A DNA stretch of 64,000 nucleotides, from NCBI RefSeq assembly GCF_026000435.1, contig NZ_AP026764.1:1820229-1884228 (forward strand), written 5' to 3'. Below are positions 25,708 through 34,287 of the stretch, in pieces (within the stretch, counting starts at the first letter, position 1; every line of letters starts with the position of its first letter). Made by a program: the position numbers and the translations under genes. The DNA comes from Vibrio sp. STUT-A11 (GTDB lineage: Bacteria; Pseudomonadota; Gammaproteobacteria; Enterobacterales; Vibrionaceae). The notes below the pieces were generated by a model. The model was given only the letters and a program-made list of their open reading frames with translations, was not told the origin of the DNA and did no database searches.

Positions 25708-26631
25708 CTATAAGTGATAGACCGACGTCGAAGACTGAGATTCTTCAAGCAAAGCATCAATCACGACTCGTTGACGTGGTTTTAAATAACGTGAGCGTGG
25801 CCAAACAGCATGTATAGGCATTTCTGCTCCAGCCCACTGATCCAACACCGTCACTAAAGCCCCCGTTGCTAGGTGCTCATTGACCAACCAGGTAGGCAGT
25901 TGACTTAATCCCAATCCATTTAGCGTCGCATCAACCATTGCGTCACCATCACTAAAGTCATAACGCCCTCGAATTACCTGAGAAAATGATTCACCATTTG
26001 ACTGACAAAATAGCCAAGCTGGCTGAGTACTACGTCTGCTACCAATAATGCAATCATGCTCTGTTAGCTCAGCGGGGATCTCAGGAGCACCTTTGCGCGA
26101 TAGATAACTCGGGCTGGCACACACCACCAAACGCTGACGTCCAAGTTTGCGTGCAACCAAGTCAGCATCGTCTTCCAATGTGCCTATTCGTACCACCAGA
26201 TCCACACCTTCGTCGATAAGGTTGATTCGTCGCTCGGTAAAGTTTACCGACATTTCCAGGCTCGGATACTCAGTCGCAAGACGTGATAATACCGGCATCA
26301 CATGTCTGCGCCCAAACGCTGCGGGTAAATGGATATTCAAACGCCCAGAAATCTGGCTACTACCCGCAACCACTCCGGATTCAAGGCTTTCTATCTCATC
26401 TAATATCGCCACCCAACCATCAAAGAACCGTTGACCTTCCGGCGTTGGCGTCAAACTGCGAGTCGTTCTGTGCAGCAGTTTGGTTCCTAGTTTTTGTTCT
26501 AAACGGGTCACACTTTTACCTACCGCAGAGCCTGTCAGCCCCAACCTCTCACCGGCAGCTGTGAAAGAACCGGTTTTGAGAGTTTCAACATATTCGACCA
26601 CGCCAGAAAATTGAGTTTCATATAACTTCAT
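25708..26631 (-). CDS. LysR-family transcriptional regulator
   Basis: A 307-residue LysR protein. The winged helix-turn-helix is at about residues 5-62 (TGSFTAAGERLGLTGSAVGK, then LEQKLGTKLLHRTTRSLTPT). The substrate-binding domain follows, starting SGRLNIHLPAAFGRRHV. It belongs by look to the DsdC/AaeR-like group with GERLGLTGSAVGKSV. The start is ATG 26631 rather than the TTG four codons earlier. It is divergent from a SnoaL-like protein and a luciferase-like monooxygenase with a 152-bp space between them, so it probably controls that pair in response to its small-molecule substrate. Confidence 0.87.
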   Translation of the reverse strand: MKLYETQFSGVVEYVETLKTGSFTAAGERLGLTGSAVGKSVTRLEQKLGTKLLHRTTRSLTPTPEGQRFFDGWVAILDEIESLESGVVAGSSQISGRLNIHLPAAFGRRHVMPVLSRLATEYPSLEMSVNFTERRINLIDEGVDLVVRIGTLEDDADLVARKLGRQRLVVCASPSYLSRKGAPEIPAELTEHDCIIGSRRSTQPAWLFCQSNGESFSQVIRGRYDFSDGDAMVDATLNGLGLSQLPTWLVNEHLATGALVTVLDQWAGAEMPIHAVWPRSRYLKPRQRVVIDALLEESQSSTSVYHL

Positions 26632-26783
26632 TGTGGAACCCAAGGACTAAATAAATGGAATTTAAACTGTATTATCATTTTTAAACAAGTCAATAGAATA
26701 CTTCCATAGCAGACGAAATTGCACGGTTTGATATCCGAAGCAATGGTTCTGAACCTAATTCAACCAGCAGACGGAGATATTCC

Positions 26784-27239
26784 ATGACTGACCAAATTGA
26801 TATGAAACGTATTCAAGCTCTATTAGATCGTGAAGAAATCAGAGCCTTGCGTTTGCGCTATAGCCAACTTTTAGACGGCGGACAAGCAGAACGTATGGGA
26901 GAAGTCTTCACTGAGGACGCAGAAGTCAAAGTAACCGTGGGTTCTATGCAAGGTCTGGATGAAATTAAGCAAAGTCTTGCTGACGCTTATAAAATGTTCG
27001 ACACAAAAGATCGTCAGCACTTCCCATTCATCCACGCAGTCACTAATCATGACATTACGCTTATTGATGAAAACCACGCAAAAGGCAGTTGCTACTTGCT
27101 TGATTTCGTCACTGACCGAGAAAGCGCACAGCATCCATTTTTGCTGCTTGGCCATTACTTGGATACTTACGTTCGTGTAAATGGTGAATGGCGTATTGCC
27201 CACTCAGAACTTGACGTTCTCTGGCCTGAAGCAGAGTAA
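26784..27239 (+). CDS. SnoaL-like / NTF2-fold protein
   Basis: A 151-residue cytoplasmic protein of the SnoaL-like superfamily. It has an N-terminal helix pair with DREEIRALRLRYSQLLDGG, then VFTEDAEVKVTVG, and a late strand RVNGEWRIAHSELDVLWP. This cone-shaped fold is used by cyclases, dehydratases and ester or ring-opening hydrolases, and also by non-enzymatic ligand binders. A GGAGAT site precedes the ATG. It forms an operon with the luciferase-like gene 48 bp downstream, so it probably handles the substrate or product of that monooxygenase. No more specific role can be assigned. Confidence 0.72.
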   Translation: MTDQIDMKRIQALLDREEIRALRLRYSQLLDGGQAERMGEVFTEDAEVKVTVGSMQGLDEIKQSLADAYKMFDTKDRQHFPFIHAVTNHDITLIDENHAKGSCYLLDFVTDRESAQHPFLLLGHYLDTYVRVNGEWRIAHSELDVLWPEAE

Positions 27240-27287
27240 CCCTCGCCCACGCTACCAATACACTGAAGGAATTAAAAAGAGACAACC

Positions 27288-28235
27288 ATGACAGAGACAC
27301 TGAATCCCAGTTTTACGCGCGTGTTTTCCGAAGATAAGATCACAATCGGGCTGCTCACGCCGTTGGAAGGTTATCCTAGCTCACCATTTCCTACTTTGGC
27401 AGACCACCAGCACACTGCTCAATTAGCAGAACAAGCAGGCTTTTCCAGTATCTGGTTACGTGACGTACCGTTTTACGATCCAAACTTTGGAGACGCTGCG
27501 CAGATGCTTGATCCATTCGTTTATGCGGGATACATGGCAGCAGCGACAAAATCGATTACTTTGGGGACAGCTGGGATTGTTCTCCCTCTACGCGATCCAA
27601 TCTCAGTGGCTAAGCAGTCAGCCTCTTTGGATTACTTAACAGGGGGCAGGTTCGTGCTTGGTTTATCTACTGGTGATCGTCCGGTTGAATACCCAGCATT
27701 TGGTGTGGATTTTGACCAACGTGCAGAGTTATATCGCGAATCGGTTGAAATGATAAAAACACTTCACGGTGAATCCTTTCCAAGGATGCAAAGCCGTCAT
27801 TATGGTAATTTCACTGGCAATTTGGACATGCATCCAAAACCTAAAAATGGCAAAGTGCCGTTGATGGCGGTAGGCCGCTCTCGTCAGCCAATCGACTGGT
27901 TGGCTCGCAACGTGGATGCATGGATTTGGTCAGTCGATGATGAACGAGCTATCACTGAAATTGTGGCATCACTTAAAACCGCAGCTGGCGATCGCCCTGC
28001 GCCTAAATACGGTTACGCGACCTTCTTTGATCTTGATGCTAACCCCGATGCACCGTACCAACGATTCTACAACGTAGTTCGCATTGGTCGAAATGCACTG
28101 ATAGAACGACTAAAGCAACACCGAGATCTAGGGGTTCGACATATTGCGCTCAACCTTAAGCCTTCACGTCGTCCTGCCAACGAGGTCATTGAGGAAATGG
28201 GTGAATACGTACTGCCAGCGATCAATCTGGCTTAG
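27288..28235 (+). CDS. Luciferase-like (LLM) flavin-dependent monooxygenase
   Basis: A 315-residue TIM-barrel protein of the bacterial-luciferase family. The segments AEQAGFSSIWLRDVPF (about 47), TAGIVLPLRDPISVAKQSAS (about 90-110), LTGGRFVLGLSTGDRP (about 115-130) and VPLMAVGRSRQPIDWLA (about 187) follow the usual LLM order. These enzymes use reduced FMN and O2 to oxidise small substrates; no reductase partner gene is nearby, so reduced flavin must come from elsewhere. It is second in an operon with the SnoaL-like protein, divergent from a LysR gene. A detoxification or sulfonate/ketone oxidation role is possible, but the substrate is unknown. Confidence 0.83.
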   Translation: MTETLNPSFTRVFSEDKITIGLLTPLEGYPSSPFPTLADHQHTAQLAEQAGFSSIWLRDVPFYDPNFGDAAQMLDPFVYAGYMAAATKSITLGTAGIVLPLRDPISVAKQSASLDYLTGGRFVLGLSTGDRPVEYPAFGVDFDQRAELYRESVEMIKTLHGESFPRMQSRHYGNFTGNLDMHPKPKNGKVPLMAVGRSRQPIDWLARNVDAWIWSVDDERAITEIVASLKTAAGDRPAPKYGYATFFDLDANPDAPYQRFYNVVRIGRNALIERLKQHRDLGVRHIALNLKPSRRPANEVIEEMGEYVLPAINLA

Positions 28236-28296
28236 AGATTAGCCATATTTAGTAATATCGCTCGACAGCACTTGTCTTGTGCACCAGTAAAGATGA

Positions 28297-28329
28297 AAAG
28301 TTCGGGGACGAAGCTTGTCCCCGGACTTT
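28297..28329 (+). terminator. Terminator-like hairpin after the monooxygenase
   Basis: Thirteen-bp stem with one mismatch: AAAGTTCGGGGAC (28297-28309) and GTCCCCGGACTTT (28317-28329). The T-tail is poor. The rest of 28236-28474 shows no gene. Confidence 0.6.
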
Positions 28330-28474
28330 CCCAATTTCTAAAAGATTCAAATAACCGCCTAGAGAGCTTAGAAGTAGCAGTTATTCATAATGCTATGACC
28401 AGGATATAGCTTTGAGTGCTTGTGACTAACAAAAATAGCTAAAGCACTACTTAACGTATTGTTAGTCATGTCGC

Positions 28475-28972
28475 TTACATAGAAGCCTGAAACCTCTCCC
28501 AAGACTTGGTGATTTCATCGCCATTTGCCTTGTACTGCACACCATTTAATTCATAACCAGAACGCAGAGCGTTAATCACATACAAAACGGCTTGTGTTGA
28601 CGGTTGACCTGAGGGCTTTACAAACGTCGTCAAGCGAGTTGTTACTGGCTTTGTATTACAAGTGATTTTCTGTAGAACTCCATTTGGTGACTCTCCCCCA
28701 ATGGTGAGCTTTATTGTTTTACCTGATTATTCTTTACAGTGCTCAGTAAAACTATCTGAGTTACCAGATTCGACAACCTCAACCGTCTTATCTTCGCGGA
28801 TAATGAATCGTTGAGAAGCCTCGATATCAGGAAGCCTAAAGTCGTACATTAAAACACCCGAGATATCATCGACAAGGGCCCCCTGAAATTCAGCAGTCTG
28901 TAGTTCATCAGCGTTTACTGCCTGTGCAGATAGTGCACTTAAAACAGTGACAAATAGCGCGAATTTACGCAT
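28475..28972 (-). pseudogene. Secreted protein gene interrupted by an in-frame TAA
   Basis: The N-terminal part (start ATG 28972 with GAGGAAA ribosome site) encodes a signal peptide beginning MRKFALFVTVLSALSAQAVN and about 60 further residues ending FTEHCKE. It then meets TAA at 28727-28729. The same frame continues open for 83 further codons (IKLTIGGESPNG, then PVTTRLTTFVKPSGQPST, ending ERFQASM) to TAA at 28475. The downstream part has normal protein-like composition and no start codon or ribosome site of its own. This points to a single roughly 165-residue periplasmic protein broken by one nonsense change, leaving an 81-residue product. The protein is not recognised. A sequencing error at this base is the alternative. 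Confidence 0.65.
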
Positions 28973-29114
28973 ACTTTTTCCTCTCATAAATTGAACCAAT
29001 AGCCCGACAAAACAAGAAGACCGAGTCTTATCTGGTCGATGGTGACTATCGCTAAATAGTAGAGTCATTCGTTGCTTAAAGAATCTAATTAAAATTAATA
29101 ATAAATAAGTTTAA

Positions 29115-29292
29115 TTAAAATAGATGGTTACAAGCTTGACCACCTTCGATAGCCGCTAACGGAACTTGATAAACTTCTTTACCATTAATAACCACTGTCC
29201 ATATATCTCCATTAAAATCCGCTTGGACTTCACGGTTCGTGGCGTTGACATAGTCTGTCATAAAGGGTGAATAATATAAAACCAGCTCTCAT
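29115..29292 (-). pseudogene. Short frameshifted gene remnant
   Basis: A 48-codon open frame (29115-29261, MTDYVNATNREVQADFNGD then DIWTVVINGKEVYQVPL) has no ribosome site. Thirty-one bases upstream an ATG at 29292 has a perfect GGAGG site, but it is in another frame (MRAGFILFTLYDR). A one-base indel would join them into a protein of about 59 residues. The family is not recognised. It lies behind another damaged gene, in what looks like a decaying patch. Confidence 0.4.
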
Positions 29293-29573
29293 AATGCCTC
29301 CTACTCTTTGTTCCTTTATCAACGCTTAAGACCAGTCCCGTTGCTGATTTTTTTCTCACTCAAACCAATGAAACCATGAGCGCGTCTTATAAGAATCAAA
29401 GAAAAGCGTAGTTCTCCGCAGCCCATTGAGCAATTAGCTCAACTCACCGCTGAAGTCATTTACATCATGCTTAAAGCCGCTTCTCTTAGATCCATCTATT
29501 TACGCCAGTTACCCAGGCTTGGTATAACAACAGAAAGAAAAATAAATAAAGTCCATACAAGAAAGGAAGCACA
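29293..29573. other. Intergenic region with possible coding remnant
   Basis: On the plus strand an open frame without a start codon runs from about 29380 to 29577 (it includes PQPIEQLAQLTAEVIYIMLK). It may be a relic of a decayed gene. No convincing gene or RNA is seen otherwise; the ribosome site for modF (AAGGAAG) lies at its right end. Confidence 0.3.
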
Positions 29574-31022
29574 GTGAAGATTTGTTTAGACAACGTAATT
29601 GCAAAAGGGAACACCTCCAACTTAACCATTGAGCATTGGAAAATAGAAAGCGGACATTCCTGGGGCATTTTCAGTGCCGAAGGAGATATCGGCTCTCTAC
29701 TTGGGGACCTGCTTTGTGGAGAACTCTTGCCAGTCGATGGTAAGTTAGATCTCGGCGGATTAAAAATCGCCCAAGTCTCTCTGTCTGAACAACAACGCCT
29801 GTTAGATCTGGAATTAAAAAAAGACGACACCGACTTTCTTGACCGCATTGACCAGGGCAGTACCGTCTATGCGTTGATATTTGAATCCTGCCAAGACGAA
29901 GCGTTGACACAAAAACTCATCGAAGAGTTAGATCTCTCGCATCTTCAGCAAAGTGGTTTCCGTGTGTTGTCTACGGGTGAGACAAGACGAGTGATGTTAG
30001 CTCGCGCTTTGGCCACACAACCTGATTTAGTCTTGTTGGACAACCCTTTCACCGGACTAGATGTCAGCCATCGGGCAACATTGGCTGAATATTTACACAC
30101 GTTATCTCAGTCGCTACCGATGCTGATTACCTTTTCGCGCGAATCCGATATGCCAGAGTGGATCGATCGTGTGGCTCTGTTTAACGCCGGAAAACTCGAC
30201 AGCACCATGGATAAACAAAGCTGGGATCAACACCCAATCATTGAACAAATAAAATCCCAGTCGGAGAAACAAAGCGAAGAAATGATGGCGCTCATACGCC
30301 AGCATCAACACGCTACCCATTTTGAAAACCCGATATTTGAGCTGAAAAATGGTCACGTCGAATATACCGATAAGAAGATTTTTACAGACTTGAATTGGCG
30401 CATCGACAAAGGCCAGCATTGGCAGGTAAAAGGGCCAAATGGATGTGGGAAAAGTACGTTGCTTGGGATGATTTTCGGCGATCATCCACAATGTTACAGC
30501 AATGATATCCATATTTTCGGTAAAAAACGCGGCTCGGGTGAGACCATCTGGGAGATCAAGCAACATATCGGTATGGTGTCATCCGCATTGCACCTGCAGT
30601 ACCGCGTCAATTGCAGTGCGTTGGAAGTCATTTTATCTGGGTTTTATGACTCGATTGGTTTATATCACCAACCGACACGCAAAGAGATGGAAGTCGCGAA
30701 AGAATGGCTTGAAATCCTACATATGAGCCAATACCAAAAAACGTCATTTCGCCAATTAGAGTACGGACAACAACGTTTACTGCTGATTGCACGTGCGATT
30801 GTCAAACAACCCACTTTGCTGATTCTGGATGAGCCTTACCAAGGGTTGGACTTTTTAGGCCGTCGCCTGGTCAAGAATACCTTAGAGCTCATCGCGCGCG
30901 AAAACTTAAGTCAGTTGCTTTATGTCTCCCATTATCAAGAAGACCGTTTGGAAAGCATTAAAAACGAGTTAGAGTTTGTTTTTGCTCAAGAGGTACAGTG
31001 TTATCGCGCCCAGCTCAAATGA
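29574..31022 (+). CDS. modF: ModF-type duplicated ABC ATPase
   Basis: A 482-residue protein made of two ABC ATP-binding domains, as in E. coli ModF (molybdenum-related, soluble, no membrane part). The second domain (about 255-470) is complete: Walker A GPNGCGKST near residue 288, a QLEYGQQRLLLIARA signature and Walker B LLILDEPYQGLDFLG. The first domain has STGETRRVMLARAL and LVLLDNPFTGLD, but its Walker A position reads AEGDIGSLLGDL, with no GK[ST], so it probably cannot bind ATP normally. The start is GTG with AAGGAAG upstream. No modABC genes are nearby. Its biochemical role is not established even in E. coli. Confidence 0.78.
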   Translation: MKICLDNVIAKGNTSNLTIEHWKIESGHSWGIFSAEGDIGSLLGDLLCGELLPVDGKLDLGGLKIAQVSLSEQQRLLDLELKKDDTDFLDRIDQGSTVYALIFESCQDEALTQKLIEELDLSHLQQSGFRVLSTGETRRVMLARALATQPDLVLLDNPFTGLDVSHRATLAEYLHTLSQSLPMLITFSRESDMPEWIDRVALFNAGKLDSTMDKQSWDQHPIIEQIKSQSEKQSEEMMALIRQHQHATHFENPIFELKNGHVEYTDKKIFTDLNWRIDKGQHWQVKGPNGCGKSTLLGMIFGDHPQCYSNDIHIFGKKRGSGETIWEIKQHIGMVSSALHLQYRVNCSALEVILSGFYDSIGLYHQPTRKEMEVAKEWLEILHMSQYQKTSFRQLEYGQQRLLLIARAIVKQPTLLILDEPYQGLDFLGRRLVKNTLELIARENLSQLLYVSHYQEDRLESIKNELEFVFAQEVQCYRAQLK

Positions 31023-31149
31023 TCGGCCGTCCGGCAATAAGCTCAAGCTTTTCTCATAGAGTAAGAATCACCCATAAAAATTATTTTCATTTTCTCAGTG
31101 ATTAAGAATTATAGTTGTCCTATATCATCCAACAAGTTACAACCTATAC

Positions 31150-31884
31150 ATGACAACAAACAAAGCAAACGCTAATCAGGTAAACGAAAAGGCGCTGCAA
31201 TTATTAATGAAAGTAGCAGTAAGCCAGCTCCCAGTCTCTGCGAAAACACTAAGTGAGCAATTAAACGTTCCATTGAGCAGTCTATATCGGCATTTGAAAC
31301 TGCTAAAAGAATGGAATTTAATTGAAGAAAGCGTCCACGACAAAACATTTGTAGTAGGGCCAGCGGCACTACTTTTGATGCACAGCTATGAAAGCTCACA
31401 GCACGGTCTTGATATGGTTGAAACCATCTTGGCTCGCTTAGTTCAGCAGACCGGAGAAATGGCGGCCTATATGGTTCCTTCTGGTTACCGGGCCTTGTGT
31501 GTCAGACAAAAAGAAAGTATGCAGGCGCTACGGTGCAGCTTCGTCCAGGGTCAAAGTCAACCCCTGCTTCGTGGCGCCTCATCCAAAGTGATGCTGGCTT
31601 ATATGCCAAAGAGTCGTGGCGAGAAGATCTTACGTTACTTCAAACAGGATCATTGTCTTGATGAATGGGAACAAGAGTTTGCCACGATAAGAAAACACGG
31701 ATACGCCGTAAGTACCTCCGAGATTGACCCAGGTGTTTCTGGTATCAGCGCACCAGTCATGAAAGGAAGTAAACTCGTTGGCGCAGTTTCAGTTATGGCT
31801 CCAGCTCACAGGGTCGAGAAGGACAAGCAACGTATCGTTTTACACGTGTTGCAGGCGGCAAGGGCACTACCACCAGAAAGGTAA
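31150..31884 (+). CDS. IclR-family transcriptional regulator
   Basis: A 244-residue regulator. An N-terminal winged helix (about 12-70; SAKTLSEQLNVPLSSLYRHL) is followed by an IclR effector domain with the segments LVQQTGEMAAYMVPSGYRAL, LLRGASSKVMLAYMP and the late VSGISAPVMKGSKLVGAVSV, which line the ligand pocket. No clear ribosome site precedes the ATG. It stops seven bases before the next gene, an arginase-fold protein, so the two are one operon and the regulator presumably responds to a metabolite linked to that protein. Confidence 0.85.
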   Translation: MTTNKANANQVNEKALQLLMKVAVSQLPVSAKTLSEQLNVPLSSLYRHLKLLKEWNLIEESVHDKTFVVGPAALLLMHSYESSQHGLDMVETILARLVQQTGEMAAYMVPSGYRALCVRQKESMQALRCSFVQGQSQPLLRGASSKVMLAYMPKSRGEKILRYFKQDHCLDEWEQEFATIRKHGYAVSTSEIDPGVSGISAPVMKGSKLVGAVSVMAPAHRVEKDKQRIVLHVLQAARALPPER

Positions 31885-31890
31885 TTCATC

Positions 31891-32733
31891 ATGTTGAGCT
31901 TTTTCAAACGTTATAAATTTCAGCAAACAACACATACACCAGTTCAGCACTACCCATTTTCATTTATGACGGTTTGTGAGCACGTTGCTCCGATGTCAAA
32001 AGGCGCGTTTGAATTAGCGAATCAAAGCTTAGAAAGTGCGAGCGAATGGCTCTATCAGCAACATGATCAAACTACGGCTGCGCATTGTGGTCATTTTACT
32101 TATGCTCAATTAGAGAACGGAGATTTTCAGGAAGCACTTAGTTTGGCACTTTCCCGTCACTCGATTCCAGTATTGGTAACCAATTGCACGGAAGCCATCT
32201 TGTCTATACTGCCAGTAGTCGTGGCCTGTCAGGATGACGTGGGTATTTTGCATATAGGTAGGAAAATGCATTTAAAGCCCACACTAGAGCCAAGGGTGGG
32301 ATCAGCATTTCATTTTGCGCTTTCTCGCTACCCAAATGTTCGGCTGCTTTTTGCGGGTGTTAACCAACATGATACCAAGCAGGAAACCTGGGAGTATGCT
32401 GAGGACCAAGGCTGTGACTGGGTAACTGATAAAGAGTTTACTTTCCGACACCGTAATCATGTCAAACAACAAGTAGGCAATTATCTCGACCATTGCGACC
32501 AAGTGATTATTTCGGTTGATTTAGGTTCGCTTATCGCCAAAAACGACCTTGATGGTGATATGTCTTTAGATATTCAGATGGTACTGAGAACCATCAGGCT
32601 ATGTTTGGTCTCGGGCAAAGTAAAAGCCATACAGTTGGTTGGTGATCGAGACCGTCTCGTCTATTCAAGACAAACGAAAACGATTATTGAGGAGCTGTAT
32701 CAAATCGCGCCACTTCTCGATCACGCTGCCTGA
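31891..32733 (+). CDS. Arginase/ureohydrolase-fold protein with altered metal sites
   Basis: A 280-residue protein whose middle and end follow the arginase/agmatinase order: ILSILPVVVACQDDVGILHI where ureohydrolases have the first metal strand, RVGSAFHFALSRYPNVRLLFAGVN for the GTxF/GxR region, and YLDHCDQVIISVDLGSL where SxDxDxxDP is normal. At the metal positions the canonical DAHxD reads GRKMH and the second Asp pair is changed, so manganese hydrolysis seems unlikely. It could be a regulatory or scaffold pseudoenzyme, or a member with different chemistry. It is translationally close to the IclR gene. The assignment rests on pattern order, not on an exact motif, so another fold remains possible. 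Confidence 0.5.
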   Translation: MLSFFKRYKFQQTTHTPVQHYPFSFMTVCEHVAPMSKGAFELANQSLESASEWLYQQHDQTTAAHCGHFTYAQLENGDFQEALSLALSRHSIPVLVTNCTEAILSILPVVVACQDDVGILHIGRKMHLKPTLEPRVGSAFHFALSRYPNVRLLFAGVNQHDTKQETWEYAEDQGCDWVTDKEFTFRHRNHVKQQVGNYLDHCDQVIISVDLGSLIAKNDLDGDMSLDIQMVLRTIRLCLVSGKVKAIQLVGDRDRLVYSRQTKTIIEELYQIAPLLDHAA

Positions 32734-32756
32734 TAGCAAGATAGAACCGATAAAAT

Positions 32757-32786
32757 AAAAGCGCCCTCCAACTGAAGGGCGCTTTT
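32757..32786. terminator. Bidirectional terminator between convergent genes
   Basis: GCGCCCT (32761-32767) and AGGGCGC (32776-32782) flanked by AAAA and TTTT. It serves both the arginase-fold gene (plus) and rhlE (minus). Confidence 0.88.
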
Positions 32787-32811
32787 GTTCAACTCAATTC
32801 GTCAATATTGG

Positions 32812-34101
32812 TTATTTCGCTCGACGTGCTTTCAAACGCTTCACCATCGCCAAACGGCGTTCTGCAGAACCTTGGTCTGTTGCAGATTGGTTAGGGTTAT
32901 TGCGACGTCCTTGACGGTTTTTAAATGCCGGTTTGGAGTTCAGCTTTTCGATGTAAGACTCACGCTGCTTTGGTTCATAACCTGCTAGCTCAATACGGCG
33001 AATTCGTTGTTGAATCAAGTTTTCAACTTGTACAACGGTCAGCTCTTCATCTCGGTTTACGAAGGAAACTGCATGCCCTTGCTTACCTGCACGACCAGTA
33101 CGGCCAATACGGTGAACGTAGTCTTCAGCAAGGAACGGCATATCGTAGTTCACGACATGTGGCAGATCCGCGATATCCAATCCACGAGCGGCAACATCGG
33201 TTGCTACCATCACGCGTACTTTACCTGATTTGAATTCTTCAAGCGCACGACGTCGAGCACTTTGCGCTCTGTCACCGTGGCAAACTGCCGCTTTGATACC
33301 ATCAAGCTTCAGCTCTTTAACCACTTCGTTCGCGGTTTCTTTGTAGTTCACAAAGACCAGTACTTGTTGCCAGTTTTTGCGACCAATCAGTTCAGAAAGC
33401 AGCTCTGTTTTACGCTCTTGATCAACGGGATAAAGTACGTGAGCAACGGTTTGTGCGGTTGTATTTGCGCGTTCAACTTCAATGCGTTTTGGTTTACGCA
33501 AAATGTCTTTTGCCAATAGGTTGAGCTGGCTGGACGTCGTTGCAGAGAACATCATGATCTGCGGATCCGTGTCCACATCAAGCATGATTTTACGCACCGC
33601 GTGAATAAAGCCCATATCTAAAATACGGTCAGCTTCATCAAAAACGAGGAACTCTAGATTGGCAACTGAGACATTACCTTGCTCAATGTGCTCTTCCAGA
33701 CGACCCGGTGTTGCGACCAGAATGTCGACGCCGTTTTCGAGCGCTGAAACTTGTGAAGACATTTTACGGCCACCAAAAACCGCCACCACCGATAAGTCGG
33801 TATATTTGGTGTACGCTTTGATGTTGTCAGCAATCTGCTCTGCCAGTTCACGCGTTGGAGCAAGAATAAGTGCACGAGCCGTCTTACGTGAAGCACTGTG
33901 ATCGCTGTCTAGCAGTCGCTGAATCATAGGCAATGAGAACGCTGCAGTTTTACCAGTACCAGTCTGGGCTGTAGCGAAAATATCATGGCCTTTACGAGCC
34001 ATTGGAATCGCCTTCTGTTGAATTGGCGTTAACTTTTCATAACCGCATTCTGCCAGCGCTTTTACCACTTCTGGTGCAAAACCTTGAGATGAAAATGACA
34101 T
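32812..34101 (-). CDS. rhlE: ATP-dependent RNA helicase RhlE (DEAD-box)
   Basis: A 429-residue DEAD-box helicase with all motifs in order: Q motif region TPIQQKAIPMARKGHDI, AQTGTGKT (about 42), PTRELAEQI, DEADRILD (about 152), SATTS and the C-terminal ARGLDIADLPHVVNYD and HRIGRTGRAG. A short basic tail (QGRRNNPNQ to the end MVKRLKARRAK) suits RNA binding. It unwinds short RNA duplexes in ribosome assembly and mRNA turnover. AAGGAAT precedes the ATG. It appears monocistronic with a terminator at its end. The tail and length fit RhlE rather than SrmB, DbpA or CsdA. Confidence 0.85.
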   Translation of the reverse strand: MSFSSQGFAPEVVKALAECGYEKLTPIQQKAIPMARKGHDIFATAQTGTGKTAAFSLPMIQRLLDSDHSASRKTARALILAPTRELAEQIADNIKAYTKYTDLSVVAVFGGRKMSSQVSALENGVDILVATPGRLEEHIEQGNVSVANLEFLVFDEADRILDMGFIHAVRKIMLDVDTDPQIMMFSATTSSQLNLLAKDILRKPKRIEVERANTTAQTVAHVLYPVDQERKTELLSELIGRKNWQQVLVFVNYKETANEVVKELKLDGIKAAVCHGDRAQSARRRALEEFKSGKVRVMVATDVAARGLDIADLPHVVNYDMPFLAEDYVHRIGRTGRAGKQGHAVSFVNRDEELTVVQVENLIQQRIRRIELAGYEPKQRESYIEKLNSKPAFKNRQGRRNNPNQSATDQGSAERRLAMVKRLKARRAK

Positions 34102-34287
34102 TGAGCGTATTCCTTAAACAAACCACTAAAAATAGCGTTAAAAATTCAGCCGTGCACTATACCCGAATTTAAGTGATTTATCTCACTTTTCTCTCTTTTT
34201 TCAGTTTTAAGTCTGTGTAAACCGAATAAGCGGCAAACACTAACGCCACATTGCTTGACCGCTTAAGAGGGATAACCAGGTAACTCT

